From Planctomycetota bacterium (lineage in GTDB: Bacteria; Planctomycetota; Planctomycetia; Gemmatales; Gemmataceae), in NCBI GenBank assembly GCA_016873225.1, contig VGXS01000024.1, positions 1 to 59,472 on the forward strand: a stretch of DNA of 59,472 bases. Reading direction: 5' to 3'. The notes beneath the pieces are model-generated. The model was not told the origin of the DNA. It worked only from the letters and a program-made list of their open reading frames with translations, and made no database searches. Below, in pieces: positions 8,392-17,684 of this stretch. The number at the start of each line of letters is the position of its first letter. The stretch's first letter is position 1. The position numbers and the translations under genes are program-made.

Positions 8392-9558
8392 ATGAGCGCG
8401 ACAATGCCCGCCCCCGAGGAGTTGCGCGCCCTGTTGGCGCTCAGGCTGGTGCCCGGCATCGGGCCGCGCCTTCTATCCGCGCTGCTTGAGCGGTTTGGAA
8501 CGGCGGTGGCGGCCTTGGCGGCGACACCCGCCCAACTGGAGACGGTGCCGCACCTGCGGGGCGAGGTGGCCTCCCGCTTGGCGCAGGCGGCACGCGACGC
8601 GCGGGTTGATGCCGAGCTTGCGCTTCTGGCGCGGCACAAGGCCACCGTGCTGGCCCAAGGCGCCGCCGGCTACCCGGCTCCCCTGACACCGCTTGAGGGG
8701 ATGCCTCCCCTGATTTATCTGCGGGGCAACTACCTTGCCGCGGACGAGCGCGCCGTGGGCATCGTGGGCTCGCGTGATGCCACCAACCATGGCTTGCGCC
8801 AGGCCAAACGATTGGCGGAAGGGCTGGCGCGTGCCGGCTACACGGTGATCTCCGGCCTGGCTCGAGGGCTGGATGCCGCGGCGCATGAGGGAGCCTTGGA
8901 AGGCAGAGGGCGCACGCTGGCGGTGTTGGCCAACGGGTTGTCATCGGTGTATCCGCCCGAACACGACCGGTTGGCCGAGGCGGTCATCGCGTCTGGCGGC
9001 CTGATTTCCGAACAAACCATGTCGCAAAAACCCCAGGCAGGGCTGTTTCCGGCGCGCAACCGGCTCATATCCGGATTGTCACGCGCCGTGGTGGTGGTGG
9101 AGGCGCGGGAAAAAAGCGGCGCTCTCCACACCGCCGTGCATGGAGCCGAGCAGGGCCGGCCGGTGCTGGCGATGCCGGGGGCTCTCGACAACCCGTTGGC
9201 CGCGGGTTGCCACGAGTTGATCCGCAAGGGCGCGATCCTGTGCCGGGGCCTCGACGATGTGTTGGAGGCGGTGGCCGACATGCCGGCACCCAAGACCAGG
9301 CAAGGTGCCCTGTTTGATGAGACGGAATCCGCGGCAGCCAGCCCGCCGCCGGTCCCTCCTGCCGAACCGGTCGCGCCGCCCACGCTTGACGGACCTGGCC
9401 AGGCCGTGTGGAACGCCTTGGCCGGGGGGCCGCTCTTCGTGGATGAGCTGGGCAGCCGCACGGGCCTTGGCCCGGCGGAGTTGAGCCGGGTTCTGTTCCA
9501 GATGGAACTGGCGCGCGCGGCGCGCAAGCTCCCGGGCAACAGGGTGGAGAGGCGGTAG
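8392..9558 (+). CDS. dprA: DNA-processing protein DprA
   Basis: A 388-residue DprA/Smf protein, which binds single-stranded DNA and loads RecA during transformation. An N-terminal helix-hairpin-helix-like region (LRLVPGIGPRLLSALLERFG) is followed by the Rossmann-like core with VGIVGSRDATNHG, VISGLARGLDAAAHEGAL, the proline-containing VYPPEHDRL, and FPARNRLISGLSRAVVVVEA. A proline-rich linker at about residues 305-335 leads to a C-terminal winged-helix domain (FVDELGSRTGLGPAELSRVL). The length is typical. The start is ATG 8392; ATG 8404 is an alternative. No other competence gene is adjacent. Confidence 0.95.
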   Translation: MSATMPAPEELRALLALRLVPGIGPRLLSALLERFGTAVAALAATPAQLETVPHLRGEVASRLAQAARDARVDAELALLARHKATVLAQGAAGYPAPLTPLEGMPPLIYLRGNYLAADERAVGIVGSRDATNHGLRQAKRLAEGLARAGYTVISGLARGLDAAAHEGALEGRGRTLAVLANGLSSVYPPEHDRLAEAVIASGGLISEQTMSQKPQAGLFPARNRLISGLSRAVVVVEAREKSGALHTAVHGAEQGRPVLAMPGALDNPLAAGCHELIRKGAILCRGLDDVLEAVADMPAPKTRQGALFDETESAAASPPPVPPAEPVAPPTLDGPGQAVWNALAGGPLFVDELGSRTGLGPAELSRVLFQMELARAARKLPGNRVERR

Positions 9559-9599
9559 GAAACCAGCCTTGCATCCTTGGTCATCAAGCGCCCAGGGGC

Positions 9600-10367
9600 T
9601 CATTTTTCCAGGCGCGCGCTCATGCGGTAAAGGAATGTCGGGCCTCCGACATCGTGCGACTCGATCAGCGACAAATAGTAGGTTCCGTTTCGCGGCAGCT
9701 TGAGCGTGATGGCGGGATCGGCGCTGCCGGGCATGTCGTCGCAGGTGGCGAGGATGCGGCGTTCCCCATCATGCGCGCTCAGGTACAAGTCGGCGGGTGA
9801 ACCTAGCCTGGCGGCAAGCACATCGACGCGGATGGTTTCCCCGGCCTTGCCCTCGAAACGGAACACATCGGTGTCGCGATCCCTGTTGATGGCTCCCGAG
9901 ACCGTCGCGGGAAGCGTGATTGGCTGGGCCTGCTGGAACGAGTCGTTGGGTTCCTTCTCGGCGACCGCGGGTGAGGGATCCACGCTTATCGCCAAGGGCG
10001 GTGAGACCCCCTTGGGGCCCTTGGCCACCAGGGCGACCGACGCGCCCGTGAAGCCCGGCGGGAGTTCCAGTTCGACATCCACCTCGCCGTCGCCGGTTTT
10101 TTGTTTCGGGAAATCCTTGGGCGGGTTGAAGGACCTGGGTTTGCCCGACTGTTTTGCCTTGATGCCGGGCGTGTCTGAGATGACCTCCGTGATGTCGTTG
10201 ATGCGCAGGCCGTTGAGGGTGATTTTGCCCTTGTGGCCGGGGTTGACGCCCAACGGTCGCGACATGAGGAGGACGGGTGACTCCTTGGCCTTGGCGTTTT
10301 TGTCGGGTTCTTGGGCCGTGGCCGCGAGTAAGGCGATGCCGAGCCATGCCGCGAGGATTTGTCGCAT
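9600..10367 (-). CDS. Secreted PPC-domain protein
   Basis: A 255-residue protein with a signal peptide (ILAAWLGIALLAATA) and a C-terminal bacterial pre-peptidase (PPC) domain: EKEPNDSFQQAQPITLP, DTDVFRFEGKAGETIRVDVLA, GSPADLYLSAHDGERRILA, NGTYYLSLIES. The first half is a beta-rich stretch resembling an Ig-like fold. It lies 8 nt after the DUF1501 gene and is the third gene of the DUF1549/1553-DUF1501-PPC module. The role is unknown; PPC domains usually act as secretion or binding modules. It is much shorter than the PPC protein of the second module (725 residues). Confidence 0.8.
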   Translation of the reverse strand: MRQILAAWLGIALLAATAQEPDKNAKAKESPVLLMSRPLGVNPGHKGKITLNGLRINDITEVISDTPGIKAKQSGKPRSFNPPKDFPKQKTGDGEVDVELELPPGFTGASVALVAKGPKGVSPPLAISVDPSPAVAEKEPNDSFQQAQPITLPATVSGAINRDRDTDVFRFEGKAGETIRVDVLAARLGSPADLYLSAHDGERRILATCDDMPGSADPAITLKLPRNGTYYLSLIESHDVGGPTFLYRMSARLEK

Positions 10368-10375
10368 CGTCGGGC

Positions 10376-11728
10376 TCAGGCCAGGATGTCGCGGACCAGT
10401 TCGCCCTGGTCGAGGATTTCTATGGGGCGGCCATCGGGTGACATGAGCTGCTTGCGGGGATCGATTCCCAGGCTGTCAAGGATGGTGTAGGCGACATCCG
10501 CCGGGGCCACCGGGCGATGGACGGCGTACGCCCCTTGCCGGTCGGTTTTTCCCAAAACGAATCCTTGTTTCACTCCGGCGCCGAAGAAAAGCAGCGAGCC
10601 GGCCTGGCCCCAGTGATCGCGTCCGGCGTCCTTGTTGATCTTCGGGGTTCTTCCGAACTCACCCATGACGACGACCATCGTGTCGCGGCTGGTTCCGCGG
10701 TCGTGCATGTCGGCGACGAGCGCCGAAACAGCCTGGTCGAACTCGGGGAGTTTCTTGTCGAGCGACTCGAAGATCTTGCCGTGATGATCCCACCCGGCGT
10801 AGTTCACCGTGACGAAGCGCACCCCCGCCTCGACCAGACGCCTGGCCATCAGCATCGACTGCCCCGCCGAGTTGCGGCCGTAGCGGTCCCTCAGCTTTCC
10901 GGACTCGGCGCCCATGTCGAAGGCCTTCCGGGCCTCCGTCGAGAGGATCATGGCGGCGGCTCGCTGGTGAAACTCGTCGTAAGTGGCGACCTGATCGTTG
11001 CCACGCACCCGGGTCGCCAGGCTGTCGACCGCCTTGAGGAGTGTTTCCTGCCTCTGGATCTTGCGGGGCGGCAGGGGTTCGGCCGGGCTGACATCCTGCA
11101 CCTTGTAATCGGAGGCGTTCGGGTCGCCCGCCTTGAACGATTCGTAGCGTCCGCCGAGGAAGGCGGATTTACCCAGTTCCCAGGTGAACGACGGGTTGCG
11201 CGGCACGGCCACATAAGGCGGAAGCGTTCCGGTGAATCCCGATTCATGGGAGACCACGGCGCCAATGGCGGGATAATCGCCAAATGGTGTCCCGAACCGG
11301 CCTGAGAGCACCCAGTTGGTGGCGGTCTCATGATGGTCGTTGTTGTGGGAACCTGACCTGACGAGGGTGATCTTGTCCATCAGCGAGGCCATGCGGGGCA
11401 ATTTCTCGCCGACCCGCAGGCCCGGGATGACGGAGGATATGGGCTTGTATTTTCCCCGGATCTCCTCGGGGGCCTCGGACTTGAGGTCGAAGCTGTCGTG
11501 GTGGGAAAGCCCGCCACCCAGGAAAACGAGGATAACCGATTTGGCGCGAGGCCCCCGGCCCGCGCGTGCCGGCGCCCTGGCGCCCGGGTTGTCGGCGGCC
11601 GTCGCCGCTTCCATCCGCAACAGCATCGGCAGCGACAGGGCGCCCAAGCCGCCCGCCCGGAGGATGTCCCGGCGGCTCTGTCCGTCGCAGCGCCGCGAAG
11701 CCGATTGTCCAAGGACGATGTCGAGCAT
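10376..11728 (-). CDS. DUF1501 family protein, Tat-type signal
   Basis: A 450-residue DUF1501 protein, a family related to sulfatases and alkaline phosphatases that is strongly expanded in planctomycetes. The N-terminus carries a twin-arginine-like signal (SRRDILRAGGLGALSLPML). Family stretches are VFLGGGLSHHDSFDLK, GWDHHGKIFESLD, VVVMGEFGRTPKINKDAGRDHWG and TILDSLGIDP. The preferred start is ATG 11728, preceded by GGGGG, rather than the upstream in-frame start. It sits between the DUF1549/1553 gene and the PPC gene on the same strand. It is probably periplasmic and may act with the DUF1549/1553 partner; no reaction is established. Confidence 0.9.
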   Translation of the reverse strand: MLDIVLGQSASRRCDGQSRRDILRAGGLGALSLPMLLRMEAATAADNPGARAPARAGRGPRAKSVILVFLGGGLSHHDSFDLKSEAPEEIRGKYKPISSVIPGLRVGEKLPRMASLMDKITLVRSGSHNNDHHETATNWVLSGRFGTPFGDYPAIGAVVSHESGFTGTLPPYVAVPRNPSFTWELGKSAFLGGRYESFKAGDPNASDYKVQDVSPAEPLPPRKIQRQETLLKAVDSLATRVRGNDQVATYDEFHQRAAAMILSTEARKAFDMGAESGKLRDRYGRNSAGQSMLMARRLVEAGVRFVTVNYAGWDHHGKIFESLDKKLPEFDQAVSALVADMHDRGTSRDTMVVVMGEFGRTPKINKDAGRDHWGQAGSLLFFGAGVKQGFVLGKTDRQGAYAVHRPVAPADVAYTILDSLGIDPRKQLMSPDGRPIEILDQGELVRDILA

Positions 11729-11832
11729 GGTCAATTCCCCCGATGGCTGTCCGGTCACGGTAACATCGGCCGAAACCGGGCGCCAATATCATCCAAGCCG
11801 CGAGTGGGCTCTCCCTTGCCCGCGGTTCCCGC

Positions 11833-14034
11833 TCAGGAGTTGAAGGCGAAGCTCTTGGCGTTGAGCAGCGCCCAGAACAGGTCGCGGAATACATCCGCCC
11901 TCGGGTCGCCCGCCTCAAGCGCCTTGCGCACCGCCAGCCTCTCCGCGCTTTCCGGCAACCGCGAGAGCGTTCGCAGGAACAGTTCGTCGATCACCCGGTC
12001 GTCGTCTTTCTCGCCGGCCAGCAACCGACCCAGGACTCCACCGGGCGAAGCCAGTTTCTCGATCATCCGCTCGCCGTTGCGCAGGTGCAAAAGCTGCGGC
12101 ATCGTCACCTCGCCCGACCGTTCGCAGGTGCATGCGGTCACGCGTTCCGACCGGCCGAACATGCGCAGGAAAGCCGAGTTCACGCCGGGATCCGGCACCT
12201 GCAGGGCCCTCACGCCCTCCGGATATCCATCAAACCTTTCCGGCACGCCCGTGGCCTGGCAGATGGCATCGAGCAAAACCTCGGCGGGCAGGCGGCGGGC
12301 GTGGTAGTGCGAGTAAAACCGGGTCTCGGCCTGGTTGCCCGGCAGGGTCGCCGATGTCAGTTGGTAGGCGCGCGACTTCACGATCACCCGGATCAGGTGG
12401 CGCAAGTCGTGGCCATGGCCGGCGAATTCACCGGCGAGGGCCTTGAATAGCCCGGGATTGCTGGGCGGGTTGGTGGCGCGAAGGTCATCGACCGGTTCCA
12501 CCAGGCCCACGCCCATGAAATGTTTCCAGACGCGGTTGGACATGGCGGCCGCGAAATGCTCGTTGGCCGGGTTGGTCATCCATTCGACCAGGCTGACACG
12601 CGGATCGGCGCCGGGGGCCACCTTGACCTCCGACCTGTCGAGCAGCCTGGGCTGGAGATATTGCCTCGTGCGCGGCTGGCTGACCCCCGGCGGGCGTCGG
12701 TCGTTGGCGTCCCTTGGTGCCACGGCCAAGGCCGTGGGTGCCTCCTTGGGGTTCTTGCGATCGAGTTTCACCCGGCTGAAGAAAGCCGAGAAGTGGTAGA
12801 AATCGTCCTGGGTGTAGCGTTCAAGCGGGTGGTTGTGGCAGCGGGCGCAGCCGATGCGGGTACCAAGGAAGGCTTGGGCGACCGACTCGGCCACCTCCGA
12901 TTTTTCCTGCTCGCGGAATTCCCCGACCGTGACGATGAAGTATCCGATGGCGGGAGCATCGGTGGTCTTGCCGGTTGCCGTGAGCACATCCCGGGCCAGG
13001 GCGTCCCAGGGCCGGTTCGCTGCCACCTGGGCGCGCAGCCACTCGTGGAACTGCCTCACCCCCTTCACGCCGCGGACATCATGGTCGCGTTCCTTGCGGT
13101 TTTGCAGCAGGTCGCCGAGGAAAAGCGTCCAGTAATCGACGAATTCGGGCCTGCCTATCAACGAGTCGATCAACTTGTCCCGCTTGGCCGGATCATTGTC
13201 GGCGAGGAAGGAGCGAACCTCGGCCGGCGTGGGAAGCGTGCCGGTGAGGTCGAGGAAGATCCGCCTGAGGAATTCGGCGTCCCCGGCCTTTTCCGAAGGT
13301 TCGATGCGCAGGTCCTTCAGACGGGGGAAGACATGGTCGTCGATGAAGTTGTTCCTGGCCTGGAATTTTGACGGATCGACGGCCGACTCATGCGGGATGG
13401 TGAAGCTGGCCACGGCGACCTCGGTGAGGAACGCCGCGCGCACCGAGGCGGCGCCGTTGCGCTTGGCCAGCACCTCGCCCGCCGGCGTGACTTCCGCGAT
13501 GGCCGGTTCGTTGGCGTCGAACCTGGTGAGCCAGGTGACATCGCGCTTGCCGCCGTCGGTGAAGGTGGCCGTCGCCTTGAGGTGGATCCTTTCGCCGACT
13601 TTCAGGATCCTGTCCTGGGGCGTGACTTCCAGCTTGGAGATCCTGGGTTCGTCGGCGTCGGGCCCGGGAGATCCGGCCTTGATCCATTCCATGAGGGTGG
13701 CATGCTCGCGGCTTTCAGGCGAGAAGACCCGGCCGCCCTCGTGCGTCGCGCTGCCGCTCGCCTTGGTGAGCAGCAGGCTGCGCGCGGGGAAGTTGCGGTC
13801 GATCCGGCGGCCGTTGTACTCACGGGTGATCGAGATGATGTCCTGCTCGTGGGCATAGCCGCGCAGCGACAGTCGGAACCCGTTTTGCCCCGCGCCTTTG
13901 CCGTGGCAGGCTCCCTGGTTGCAACCTTGCCGGGTCAGGATCGGCATCACCTCGTTGGTGAACGAGGGTCCCGCCGGCATCGCCGGTGCCGGGGTCAGCG
14001 AGATCGCCAGCAGGACGGGCCAGTGTCGCGGCAT
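11833..14034 (-). CDS. DUF1549/DUF1553 protein with Ig-like domain and haem-type motifs
   Basis: A 733-residue secreted protein. After a signal peptide (ATG 14034; the open frame continues upstream only as antisense of the next gene) comes a cytochrome-c-like N-terminal region with QGCNQGACHGKG, then a BIG2-type Ig-like domain at about residues 140-230. Next is DUF1549 (DAEFLRRIFLDLTGTLPTP), with a CARCHNHP motif near residue 400. DUF1553 follows, with FAAAMSNRVWKHFMGVGLVEP and DDLRATNPPSNPGL. These proteins are planctomycete-specific partners of DUF1501 proteins; the CxxCH motifs suggest haem or metal binding in the periplasm. Confidence 0.9.
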   Translation of the reverse strand: MPRHWPVLLAISLTPAPAMPAGPSFTNEVMPILTRQGCNQGACHGKGAGQNGFRLSLRGYAHEQDIISITREYNGRRIDRNFPARSLLLTKASGSATHEGGRVFSPESREHATLMEWIKAGSPGPDADEPRISKLEVTPQDRILKVGERIHLKATATFTDGGKRDVTWLTRFDANEPAIAEVTPAGEVLAKRNGAASVRAAFLTEVAVASFTIPHESAVDPSKFQARNNFIDDHVFPRLKDLRIEPSEKAGDAEFLRRIFLDLTGTLPTPAEVRSFLADNDPAKRDKLIDSLIGRPEFVDYWTLFLGDLLQNRKERDHDVRGVKGVRQFHEWLRAQVAANRPWDALARDVLTATGKTTDAPAIGYFIVTVGEFREQEKSEVAESVAQAFLGTRIGCARCHNHPLERYTQDDFYHFSAFFSRVKLDRKNPKEAPTALAVAPRDANDRRPPGVSQPRTRQYLQPRLLDRSEVKVAPGADPRVSLVEWMTNPANEHFAAAMSNRVWKHFMGVGLVEPVDDLRATNPPSNPGLFKALAGEFAGHGHDLRHLIRVIVKSRAYQLTSATLPGNQAETRFYSHYHARRLPAEVLLDAICQATGVPERFDGYPEGVRALQVPDPGVNSAFLRMFGRSERVTACTCERSGEVTMPQLLHLRNGERMIEKLASPGGVLGRLLAGEKDDDRVIDELFLRTLSRLPESAERLAVRKALEAGDPRADVFRDLFWALLNAKSFAFNS

Positions 14035-14178
14035 GGAAGTTTCTCGGGCGGCGGGAAGGCGGGAAAATCCAGCAGCTGAATATACCCCAATTCCCGGGCC
14101 TGATCGAGGCCAGGCAACGCCCTGATGGATCCGGCGGCGTCCGGTTATACTCCTGTTCCCTTGTGGGAGGGGTTGGAC

Positions 14179-15135
14179 ATGCTGCTGGGTTCCGTCCTGA
14201 CGCCGATCAACGAACGCAACCTCCGCCTGGCGGCCCAGTGCGGCGTGGACGGCATCGTGGCGCGCTATTCCGGGCCATCGTTCGAGGCCCTTTTGGAGCT
14301 CAGGAAGTCGGTGGAAGCCCACGGAATGCGCGTGCTGGCCGTCGAAGGTTACCTGCCGATCGAGAAGATCAAGCTCGGCATCGACCATTCCGGTGAGGAA
14401 ATCACCGCAATGAAAAACCTCCTGCGGAACATGGCCAAGGCCGGCATCAACCTCCTCTGCTACAACTTCATGTCCGGGACCGACTGGGTGCGCACGCGGC
14501 TGCATATCCCGGCGCGGGGCGGCGCGCTTGTCACCGGCTTCAGGCTCGACGAGGCCGAACGCGCCGTGTCGCTCAACGCCGCCAGCGCCGCCATCAGCCG
14601 GGAAACCATCACCACCGGCGCGCTTTGGGCCAACCTCGAGCGGTTCCTGCGCGAGATCATCCCCGTCGCGGAGGAATGCGGCGTCACCATGGCCATGCAC
14701 CCGGACGATCCGCCCTTGCCGGCATTCATGGGCAAGGCCCGCATCATGAACTCCGTGGAAGGGTTCGAGAGGCTGGTGGCGCTGGTGCCGAGCGAACGCA
14801 ACGCCATCTGCTTCTGCCTCGGCACCTTCGCCACCATGGGCGCCGACATTCCCGAGACGATCCGCCGCCTTGGTAGGCATATCCGTTATGTCCACTTCCG
14901 CGACGCCCGCGGAACGGCGGAGGCGTTCGAGGAGACCTTCCACGACAACGGGCCCACCGACATGGCCGAGGCGATCCGGGCCCTCAGGGAAGTCGGATTT
15001 TCAGGACCGATGCGCCCCGACCATGTGCCCCAGCTTGACGGCGAGGAGGACGGGGAACCCGGCTACACCATGCTGGGCAGGCTCTTCGCCTTCGGTTACA
15101 TTCGTGGCCTGCTCCACGCCACGGAACCCCGGTGA
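14179..15135 (+). CDS. UxuA-family sugar-acid dehydratase (mannonate dehydratase-like)
   Basis: A 318-residue TIM-barrel enzyme of the UxuA family, which removes water from D-mannonate to give 2-keto-3-deoxygluconate. Metal-site stretches are LLCYNFMSGTDWVRT, MAMHPDDPPLP, RHIRYVHFRDARG and the C-terminal RPDHVPQLDGEEDG. It is shorter than the E. coli enzyme (about 394 residues), as is common for the shorter UxuA group. The start ATG 14179 has GGGAGGGG 6 nt upstream; the open frame extends further upstream but without support. It is the first gene of an operon with an enolase-superfamily enzyme and an MFS carrier. Activity on mannonate is family inference; another acid sugar is possible. Confidence 0.85.
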   Translation: MLLGSVLTPINERNLRLAAQCGVDGIVARYSGPSFEALLELRKSVEAHGMRVLAVEGYLPIEKIKLGIDHSGEEITAMKNLLRNMAKAGINLLCYNFMSGTDWVRTRLHIPARGGALVTGFRLDEAERAVSLNAASAAISRETITTGALWANLERFLREIIPVAEECGVTMAMHPDDPPLPAFMGKARIMNSVEGFERLVALVPSERNAICFCLGTFATMGADIPETIRRLGRHIRYVHFRDARGTAEAFEETFHDNGPTDMAEAIRALREVGFSGPMRPDHVPQLDGEEDGEPGYTMLGRLFAFGYIRGLLHATEPR

Positions 15136-15141
15136 CCCGCC

Positions 15142-16359
15142 ATGCCGAAGATCGTCGCCATCGAGACCGCCACGCCCCACCACATCATGACCAACCTGCT
15201 TTTCGTCCGGATCCACACGGACGACGGCCTGGTTGGCTGCGGCGAGACCTACTACACGCCTTCCGCCATCGAGGCGATCATCCACGACTGGATGGCCGAA
15301 AGGCTCATCGGCGCGGAGGCCACCGACATCGAGTCGCATTGGCGCTTCCTGTACGAGCGCTGCACCCCCTTCGGGCACCCGGGGGCGGAACTGCGGGCGC
15401 TCTCGGCGATCGATGTGGCGCTCTGGGACATTTTGGGTCAGGTCTGCCGGCAGCCCGTGTGGAGGCTTCTGGGAGGTGCCGCCCAGCCCCGGGTGCGAAT
15501 CTACAACACCTGCGGCGGGCCGGGCTACGGGACGCGGAAGCAGCGCGCCGCGGCGGCGCACCCCGGCTGGCCGGGCTATGGCGACGAGGGCCGGCCTGGG
15601 CCGCTTCAGGACAACTGGTCCTCCTTCAACGCCGCCGGCGACCTCGCCGAGGAACTGGTCGCCGAGGGCTTCCTCGGCATGAAGGTCTGGCCTTTCGACC
15701 GCTACGCGCACAAGGGCGGCGGGGCCTACCTGTCGACCGCGGACATCGAGGAGGGGATGAAGCCGCTGCGCGAGATCCGCAAGCGGGTGGGCGACCGCAT
15801 CGAAATCATGATCGAGGGTCACGCCTTCTTCCAGTTGGCCTCGGCGCTGAGGCTGGCGGAGGCCCTCCGTGAAATCCGGCCGTTCTGGCTCGAGGATGTG
15901 CTTCGCGTGGACAACATCGGAACGCTGGCCGATTTCCGCCGGCAGTGCCGGCTGCCGGTGGCGGCGTCGGAGATGCTTCTCGGCCGCGCCAGCTACCTGC
16001 CACTGCTCGAGGCCCGCGCCGCCGACTATGTCATGATCGATCCCACCTGGGCCGGAGGCATCAGCGAGACCCGCCGGATCATCGACCTGGCGCAGGCCCA
16101 CAACATCTCGGCGACCATGCACGACTGCACCGGCCCGATGACCTTGTACGCCGGGCTTCACTGCTCGGTGGCCTCGAGGAACGTGGTGCTTCAGGAAACC
16201 GTGCGCGCCCATGTCCGCACCATTTACGAGCGGCTGATCGACAGGCAGCCGGTGATCGAGAACGGCTGGCTGCTGCCGCCCGCCGACCCCGGTCTGGGAA
16301 CGGCGTTCCTGCCGGAACTGTTCAACCCGGGGAACCATCCGGTGAGGCGGACGGGCTGA
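15142..16359 (+). CDS. Mandelate racemase/enolase-superfamily sugar-acid dehydratase
   Basis: A 405-residue enolase-superfamily enzyme of the MR subgroup. The N-terminal capping domain contains GLVGCGETYYTP. The barrel metal ligands sit in IMIEGHAFF, FWLEDV and VAASEM, and a C-terminal MHDCTGP holds the likely general acid/base residues. Such enzymes dehydrate hexonates or related acid sugars. It starts 6 nt after the UxuA-family gene. It may process an epimer that the first enzyme cannot use, with both giving a 2-keto-3-deoxy acid. The exact substrate is not readable. Confidence 0.85.
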   Translation: MPKIVAIETATPHHIMTNLLFVRIHTDDGLVGCGETYYTPSAIEAIIHDWMAERLIGAEATDIESHWRFLYERCTPFGHPGAELRALSAIDVALWDILGQVCRQPVWRLLGGAAQPRVRIYNTCGGPGYGTRKQRAAAAHPGWPGYGDEGRPGPLQDNWSSFNAAGDLAEELVAEGFLGMKVWPFDRYAHKGGGAYLSTADIEEGMKPLREIRKRVGDRIEIMIEGHAFFQLASALRLAEALREIRPFWLEDVLRVDNIGTLADFRRQCRLPVAASEMLLGRASYLPLLEARAADYVMIDPTWAGGISETRRIIDLAQAHNISATMHDCTGPMTLYAGLHCSVASRNVVLQETVRAHVRTIYERLIDRQPVIENGWLLPPADPGLGTAFLPELFNPGNHPVRRTG

Positions 16360-16378
16360 TCGCGCCGGAAAGGTCGCC

Positions 16379-17674
16379 ATGGAACAACGATTGGAAACCT
16401 CCGCCCCGGGCGGGTCTCCCACCAGTGTCAGGCACATGGTTGTGGGCGCCGCCACGGCGGCGGCGCTGGTCCTTTACATCGACCGCATCTGCATCGCCGA
16501 GATCGTGAAGCTGGAGTCGTTCCGTACCGACCTCGGCCTCGACGAGCGCCAGATGGGAGCCGTGCTCTCGGCTTTCTTCCTCACCTACGCCCTGGGCCAG
16601 GTTCCCGCCGGATGGCTGGCCGACCGCCTCGGCGCCCGGACCATGCTGCCCGCCTACCTGGTCACCTGGTCGGTTTGCACCATGCTCACCGGTCTGGCGA
16701 CCGGATTCGTGATGCTCATGGCGGCGAGGCTCATGTTCGGATTTTCGCAGGCGGGCTGTTACCCCGCGGCCAGCAGCCTGATCAGGAGGTGGATCCAGCC
16801 GGGCGGCCGGGCCACGGCCAGCGCGGCCGTTAGCCTCGGGGGAAGGGTCGGGGGCGCCCTGGCGCCGCTGTTGACCGCCGCCCTGCTGGCGCGGGTTGGC
16901 GACTGGCGCGCCGTGCTTGTGGCCTATGGCTTGCTCGGCCTGGGGGTGGCCATGGTCGTGTTCGCCGTGGTGCGGGAATCTCCCGCGTGCCACCCCTGGT
17001 GCAACGATGCCGAGTTGAAGGTGGCCGGCCAACCGGCCGACGGTGGGGTCGCGCCCGGCTTTCCGCCGCTGGGCCCCCTGCTGGCCTCACCGGGCCTGTG
17101 GGCCATGTGTGCCCTGCAGTTCGGCATCAATGTGGGCTGGGTTTTCCTGGTGACCTGGATGCCCAAGTACCTCAAGGATGTCAAGCAGGTGGATCCGGGC
17201 TTGGGCGGGTTGATGTCGACGCTCGTGCTTGTCGCGGGGATTTTGGGCGTGTTGGCGGGTGGGCCGCTTGCCGATGCCATGGCCCGCCGTTTCGGGCGGC
17301 GGGTGGGCCGTTCGGCGCTGATGGCGGGTTGCTACGCGACGGCGCTCATGGCCTATGTCGGCTGCCTGAGCCTGCAATCGGCCTGGGGGTTCGTCGCCGC
17401 CGCGGCGCTTGTATCGTTCGCCTCCGACCTGAGCCTGCCGGCCATCTGGGCGCACATGCAGGACATTGGCGGCAAGAACACCGCGGCGGTGTTCGGCTGG
17501 GGAAACATGTGGGGAAACCTGGGTGCGGCCACCACCCCCATCCTCATTCCCGAAGTCTTGGCCCGGTGGGATCCCGCGGGCAACTGGACGGCGGCGTTCG
17601 TGGTTCTCGCCGCCGGTTACGCCGTCGCCACGGTCTCGGCGCTGCTCCTGGATCCGGCCAAGACGGTCGGATGA
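16379..17674 (+). CDS. MFS transporter, anion:cation symporter (sugar-acid) type
   Basis: A 431-residue, 12-segment MFS protein. Features of the ACS family (hexuronate/glucarate carriers) are an early LYIDRICIAEIV, AFFLTYALGQVPAGWLADRLGAR, a helix-4 region with RLMFGFSQAGCYPAASSLI, and a long central loop. It should import the organic acid used by the two preceding dehydratases. The start ATG 16379 has GGAAAGG 6 nt upstream. It is third in the operon, and its 3' end lies 10 bp from the convergent TolC-type gene. Confidence 0.85.
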   Translation: MEQRLETSAPGGSPTSVRHMVVGAATAAALVLYIDRICIAEIVKLESFRTDLGLDERQMGAVLSAFFLTYALGQVPAGWLADRLGARTMLPAYLVTWSVCTMLTGLATGFVMLMAARLMFGFSQAGCYPAASSLIRRWIQPGGRATASAAVSLGGRVGGALAPLLTAALLARVGDWRAVLVAYGLLGLGVAMVVFAVVRESPACHPWCNDAELKVAGQPADGGVAPGFPPLGPLLASPGLWAMCALQFGINVGWVFLVTWMPKYLKDVKQVDPGLGGLMSTLVLVAGILGVLAGGPLADAMARRFGRRVGRSALMAGCYATALMAYVGCLSLQSAWGFVAAAALVSFASDLSLPAIWAHMQDIGGKNTAAVFGWGNMWGNLGAATTPILIPEVLARWDPAGNWTAAFVVLAAGYAVATVSALLLDPAKTVG

Positions 17675-17684
17675 CGCCTCGGGG

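Noticed and set aside
14035..14943. Extended upstream part of the minus-strand frame that ends in the DUF1549/1553 gene
   Set aside because: This part is antisense to the UxuA-type gene and has no domain; a signal peptide begins at 14034, so the real start is there.
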